A stretch of DNA of 9,219 nucleotides, from the NCBI GenBank assembly GCA_025357995.1, contig JANYLF010000080.1, positions 1 through 9,219 of the forward strand, read 5' to 3'. Under the pieces are notes generated by a model, which was not told where the DNA came from, did not search any database, and saw only the letters and a list, made by a program, of their open reading frames with translations. Positions within the stretch are counted from its first letter, which is position 1. Each line of letters starts with the position of its first letter. Of this stretch, positions 6,875 to 9,219 are shown piece after piece. The position numbers and the translations under genes were made by a program. The stretch is from Acidimicrobiia bacterium. GTDB taxonomy: Bacteria; Actinomycetota; Acidimicrobiia; IMCC26256; JAENVU01.

Positions 6875-7666
6875 TCAGTGAGCGACGTCGAGGAGAAACA
6901 TCGCGGCTTCGTAGCGCCGCGCGTTGGTGAGCGCGGCGCCCGCGGCGACACCGAACCGGGTGAGCAAGATCTTCGTGTCCTCGTTGAGTTCGTGGCCGAC
7001 GACACCGCGAAGCACCAACACGGCGAGAAGCTCCGAGCCCGAGACGACAGGAACGCCGATGTCGACGGTGCCGTCCGCAATCACGCCGACGACACCGCGT
7101 CGATCACAGACCAGGTCGACAATCGGCTGTCCGACCAAAGCAAGAGATTCCGGATCCACCACGGGCTGCATCGGCTGGCGCTCCTCGGCGATGAAGAGGA
7201 CACCATGTTCCCCGCCGACGAGCGCGCGGCCTTGACGCACGATGCACGGCAACAGTTCGTCGAGCTCGAGTCGCGCGTGGAGTGCGGTCACGGCATCGAG
7301 GACGAGGCCCGCGCTGAGGAGCCCACTCGCGATCTCACCGTCGAGTGCGAACAGGCGATCGCGCTCGTCGACGACGCGCCGCAGATAGCGCTCTTTGGCA
7401 AACGCGTAGACGATGATCCACACACCGAACGCGGCCAGCGCGAAGCGCGTGACGTCGGCGTCGATGAGACTCTTCCCACCCACATCCACCACGTGGCGCG
7501 ACACGACGGTGGCCGCGACGAGCCCGAACGCGACCACTCCAACCAAGAAGGCCAGCTGATGGCGGCGGCGAACGATCGCGTGCGCAGATGCGATCCCTCG
7601 ATCGGGAAGGTCGGCCCGCCGTTGATCGCGGGCGATGTCGTCACGCAGTTCCTGTTCCGTGGTCAC
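6875..7666 (-). CDS. Two-helix membrane protein with a C-terminal GAF domain
   Basis: A 263-residue protein, probably a membrane-anchored sensor or scaffold; I do not recognise a specific gene. A charged N-terminus (1-36) precedes transmembrane helix 1 (about 37-56), a short external loop, and helix 2 (about 73-91). A charged linker likely to be helical (92-128) leads to a GAF domain (about 129-256) ending in LLTRFGVAAGAALTNARRYE, the usual last GAF helix. Both termini should be cytoplasmic. The chain stops right after GAF: there is no histidine kinase, GGDEF, phosphatase or DNA-binding domain. The GTG at 7666 is the first start after an in-frame stop (7676-7678), and no other start lies before helix 1; AGGAG is 12 nt upstream, an unusually long spacing. 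It converges on the CoA-transferase pair with an 18-nt gap and diverges from the GNAT gene. The antisense reading frame is open but has no domain-like pattern. Confidence 0.82.
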   Translation of the reverse strand: MTTEQELRDDIARDQRRADLPDRGIASAHAIVRRRHQLAFLVGVVAFGLVAATVVSRHVVDVGGKSLIDADVTRFALAAFGVWIIVYAFAKERYLRRVVDERDRLFALDGEIASGLLSAGLVLDAVTALHARLELDELLPCIVRQGRALVGGEHGVLFIAEERQPMQPVVDPESLALVGQPIVDLVCDRRGVVGVIADGTVDIGVPVVSGSELLAVLVLRGVVGHELNEDTKILLTRFGVAAGAALTNARRYEAAMFLLDVAH

Positions 7667-7764
7667 CGGGTGCGTTCACTCCTGATCGGTTCCGCCCTTC
7701 TGTACACCTATCGGCGAAGTTCTCGAACACCTTGACCATGGAGCGTGATCAGAACGCCGCGACC

Positions 7765-7770
7765 TAGCTT
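7765..7770 (+). promoter_or_regulatory. -10 element for leaderless GNAT-GH20 operon
   Basis: TAGCTT matches the actinobacterial TANNNT -10. It ends 6 nt before the GTG at 7777, so transcription would begin at the start codon and the mRNA would have no leader. No purine-rich Shine-Dalgarno lies between it and the GTG. No good -35 is at the right distance; TTGACC at 7732-7737 is too far. The 110-bp spacer (7667-7776) shared with the divergent GAF gene holds nothing else I can name. Confidence 0.45.
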
Positions 7771-7776
7771 GCAGAC

Positions 7777-8598
7777 GTGGAGATGTCCGAGTTGGGGGCC
7801 GACGCGATCCCCGCGATCACGGCGTTGGGAACACGCGCCCTGCTCGACCCACCGACGGAGTGGGAGCTCGAACGGGCGTTCACGGCAACGGACCAGCCCG
7901 CAGTCGTGCGCGGTGATCCCGCGAGTGGGGTCGTCGCGACCGTCACCGACGGCGGCCGCGGCTTCGTGCGGTTCATTGCGGTCGACCCCGATCACCGTGG
8001 GCGCGGACTCGGGCGCGCGCTCATGCGCACCGCGGAAGACGACGTGCGCGCGCACGGCGCGACGACCATCACGATCGGAACCGATGCGCCGCACTACCTC
8101 TGGGCGGGCATTGACTCCCGCGAACTCGCGATGGTGTGCCTCGCCGAGCGACTTCACTACGCGCGCGTCGAGCTCAACATCAACATGGACGTGGATTTCG
8201 CTCGCCTCGCGGCCGATCCGGGTGGATGGCGGGTCGCGGGTACTGCCGACCGTGACGCCGTCGACGCGTGGGCAACGCAGCACTGGGGCTGGTGGCGCGT
8301 CGAGATGCTCCGTGCCTGCGATCAGGATGGACTCGTGATCTCCGAAGATGTCGACGGCATCGCGGCCGTGTGCGCGCACGATGTGACGCGCGGCGGTCTG
8401 GTCGGTCCCGTTGCCGTGCGACCCGACCTCATGGGTCGCGGCGTCGGGGTCGCACCACTGCTGGGCGCGCTCCATCGCATGCGCGCGGTCGGCCGCAATC
8501 ACGCGGAAGTCTCGTGGGTCGGACCCGTGGTGCCGTACGCGCGCGTCGGCGCCACGCTCGGGCGAATGTTCCTCGTGTACCGAAAGGACTTGGCGTGA
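7777..8598 (+). CDS. Tandem-domain GNAT family N-acetyltransferase
   Basis: A 273-residue cytoplasmic protein with two GNAT repeats. GNAT enzymes transfer the acetyl group of acetyl-CoA to an amine; the acceptor here is unknown. The N-terminal domain (about 1-135) has a good motif A: FIAVDPDHRGRGLGRALM (66-83), whose RGRGLG loop (74-79) binds the CoA pyrophosphate. The C-terminal domain (about 150-273) has a second one, VAVRPDLMGRGVGVAPLL (212-229), with GRGVG at 220-224, and ends in the typical GATLGRMFLVYRK strand. Both acetyl-CoA loops look intact. GTG 7777 was chosen over the in-frame ATG at 7783 because the -10-like TAGCTT fits leaderless initiation there. The stop overlaps the start of the glycoside hydrolase gene by 4 nt (GTGA), so the two are co-translated. 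A role in acetylating an amino sugar or glycan product is a guess from this context only. Confidence 0.9.
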   Translation: MEMSELGADAIPAITALGTRALLDPPTEWELERAFTATDQPAVVRGDPASGVVATVTDGGRGFVRFIAVDPDHRGRGLGRALMRTAEDDVRAHGATTITIGTDAPHYLWAGIDSRELAMVCLAERLHYARVELNINMDVDFARLAADPGGWRVAGTADRDAVDAWATQHWGWWRVEMLRACDQDGLVISEDVDGIAAVCAHDVTRGGLVGPVAVRPDLMGRGVGVAPLLGALHRMRAVGRNHAEVSWVGPVVPYARVGATLGRMFLVYRKDLA

Positions 8599-9219
8599 CC
8601 GCCTCACCCACGACCTTGTTGCCGGTACCGCGTGAGCTCGATGTGGGCACGGACACGGTCGATGCGATCGCCCCAACCGTCACGACCGATTCAACCCTGC
8701 CGTCGCAGGGGTACACGATCAGCATCTCTTCGGCGGGGGTCGACGTTGTCGCCGCCGACAACGCGGGCGCGTTCTACGCGACGATGACGCTGCGCCAGTT
8801 GGCTCGCGCGTACGACGGCCGCCTGCCCGTCGGAACCGTGCACGACTGGCCGGACCTCGCGACGCGCGGCGTGATGATCGACATCTCGCGCGACAAGGTT
8901 CCCACCATCGCGACACTGCACGCGCTCATCGACCGGCTCGCGGAGTGGAAGATCAATCACGTCGAGCTGTACGCCGAGCACACGTTCGCGTACGCGGATC
9001 ACGAAGTGGTGTGGCGCGATGCAAGCCCCATCACTCCCGCGGAGCTCGACGAGCTCGACGCGTATTGCCGCGCCCGTCACGTGGCGCTCGTGCCCAACCA
9101 GAACTGTCTCGGCCACATGAACCGGTGGCTCCTGCACGCGCCGTACGAGTCGCTCGCGATGGATCCCGACGGGTACCTGATGATGGGAATGCGTCGGCCG
9201 CCGAGCACGATCGAGCCGA
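8595..9219 (+). CDS. Family 20 glycoside hydrolase (beta-N-acetylhexosaminidase type), 3' end outside window
   Basis: The first 208 residues of a GH20-like glycosidase, a family that removes terminal beta-linked GlcNAc or GalNAc by substrate-assisted catalysis. Residues about 8-80 form the GH20b-type (zincin-like) domain, with GYTISISSAGVDVVAADNAG (39-58) and FYATMTLRQL (60-69). The catalytic barrel begins at DWPDLATRGVMIDISRDKVP (84-103), equivalent to the RG-x-M-x-D-x-S-R hallmark, followed by LAEWKINHVELYAEHTFAY (115-133). The common HLTDD after this point is replaced by LYAEHTF, so this is a divergent subgroup. The catalytic Asp-Glu pair is expected downstream of the window and cannot be checked. 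No signal peptide is seen, so it should act inside the cell on imported sugars or recycled cell-wall fragments. The GTG at 8595 overlaps the GNAT stop by 4 nt; there is no alternative start that fits better. Confidence 0.88.
   Translation, partial: MTASPTTLLPVPRELDVGTDTVDAIAPTVTTDSTLPSQGYTISISSAGVDVVAADNAGAFYATMTLRQLARAYDGRLPVGTVHDWPDLATRGVMIDISRDKVPTIATLHALIDRLAEWKINHVELYAEHTFAYADHEVVWRDASPITPAELDELDAYCRARHVALVPNQNCLGHMNRWLLHAPYESLAMDPDGYLMMGMRRPPSTIEP

Noticed and set aside
7719..7728. GTTC-TC-GAAC inverted repeat in the GAF/GNAT spacer, considered as a LexA-type box
   Set aside because: The actinobacterial SOS box has the opposite arm order (GAAC-4-GTTC) and longer arms. This one is too short to support.
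6878..7735. 285-codon open frame on the plus strand opposite the GAF protein
   Set aside because: The minus strand gives two hydrophobic helices and a GAF-like domain. The plus frame gives only charged sequence without pattern.
7732..7737. TTGACC as a -35 element for the GNAT promoter
   Set aside because: It is 27 nt from the -10-like TAGCTT, well outside the 16-19 nt range.
7708..8676. 322-codon open frame on the minus strand opposite the GNAT gene
   Set aside because: It has no recognisable motif, while the plus strand has two complete acetyl-CoA binding loops.
9048..9060. Tandem GAGCTCGAC repeat
   Set aside because: It encodes an ordinary ELDELD helix segment inside the GH20 gene and is too short to be a separate element.
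1..9219. Defence system, biosynthetic cluster, mobile element, CRISPR array or tRNA
   Set aside because: I found no transposase, integrase, repeat array, nuclease, synthase or tRNA-like structure. All coding space is filled by metabolic or sensor-type genes.

Overview
The window is gene-dense, visibly high-GC bacterial DNA with codons that strongly favour G or C in third position. It carries eight protein-coding genes and I see no RNA gene, mobile element or CRISPR array. An actinobacterial XylA of the short class I type, GTG starts, ATGA/GTGA gene overlaps, weak or missing Shine-Dalgarno sites at several starts and two adjacent CaiB/BaiF CoA-transferase genes all fit an actinobacterium, possibly an acidimicrobial lineage. 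The lineage is inferred, not demonstrated.

Region 1 (1-2098, minus strand) is a xylose-catabolism operon. xylA (xylose isomerase) is followed after 5 nt by xylB (xylulokinase), whose C-terminus lies outside the window. Together they convert D-xylose to D-xylulose 5-phosphate for the pentose phosphate pathway. A 162-bp divergent intergenic region separates them from region 2.

Region 2 (2261-4418, plus strand) holds two unrelated hydrolases. The first is a cytoplasmic beta-lactamase-fold serine hydrolase with an SxxK motif. The second is an exported alpha/beta-hydrolase (lipase or esterase type) with a signal peptide and its own ribosome binding site.

Region 3 (4479-6856, plus strand) is a translationally coupled pair of family III (CaiB/BaiF) CoA-transferase genes. 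By my alignment only the second has the aspartate that forms the acyl-anhydride intermediate in this family; the first has serine there. This suggests a heteromeric enzyme with one catalytic and one non-catalytic subunit, and is the most interesting observation here.

Region 4 (6875-7666, minus strand) encodes a small two-helix membrane protein with a cytoplasmic GAF domain and no output domain. It converges on the CoA-transferase pair and diverges from region 5.

Region 5 (7777 to the end, plus strand) is a two-gene unit: a double-domain GNAT acetyltransferase, apparently translated from a leaderless GTG start, overlapping by 4 nt a family 20 glycoside hydrolase (beta-N-acetylhexosaminidase type) that runs off the window.

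No gene-free stretch exceeds 300 bases. The intergenic regions are 2099-2260, 3350-3446, 4419-4478, 6857-6874 and 7667-7776. I saw no clear novel multi-gene system such as a defence island or biosynthetic cluster. The window reads as ordinary metabolic chromosome with a few unusual details.
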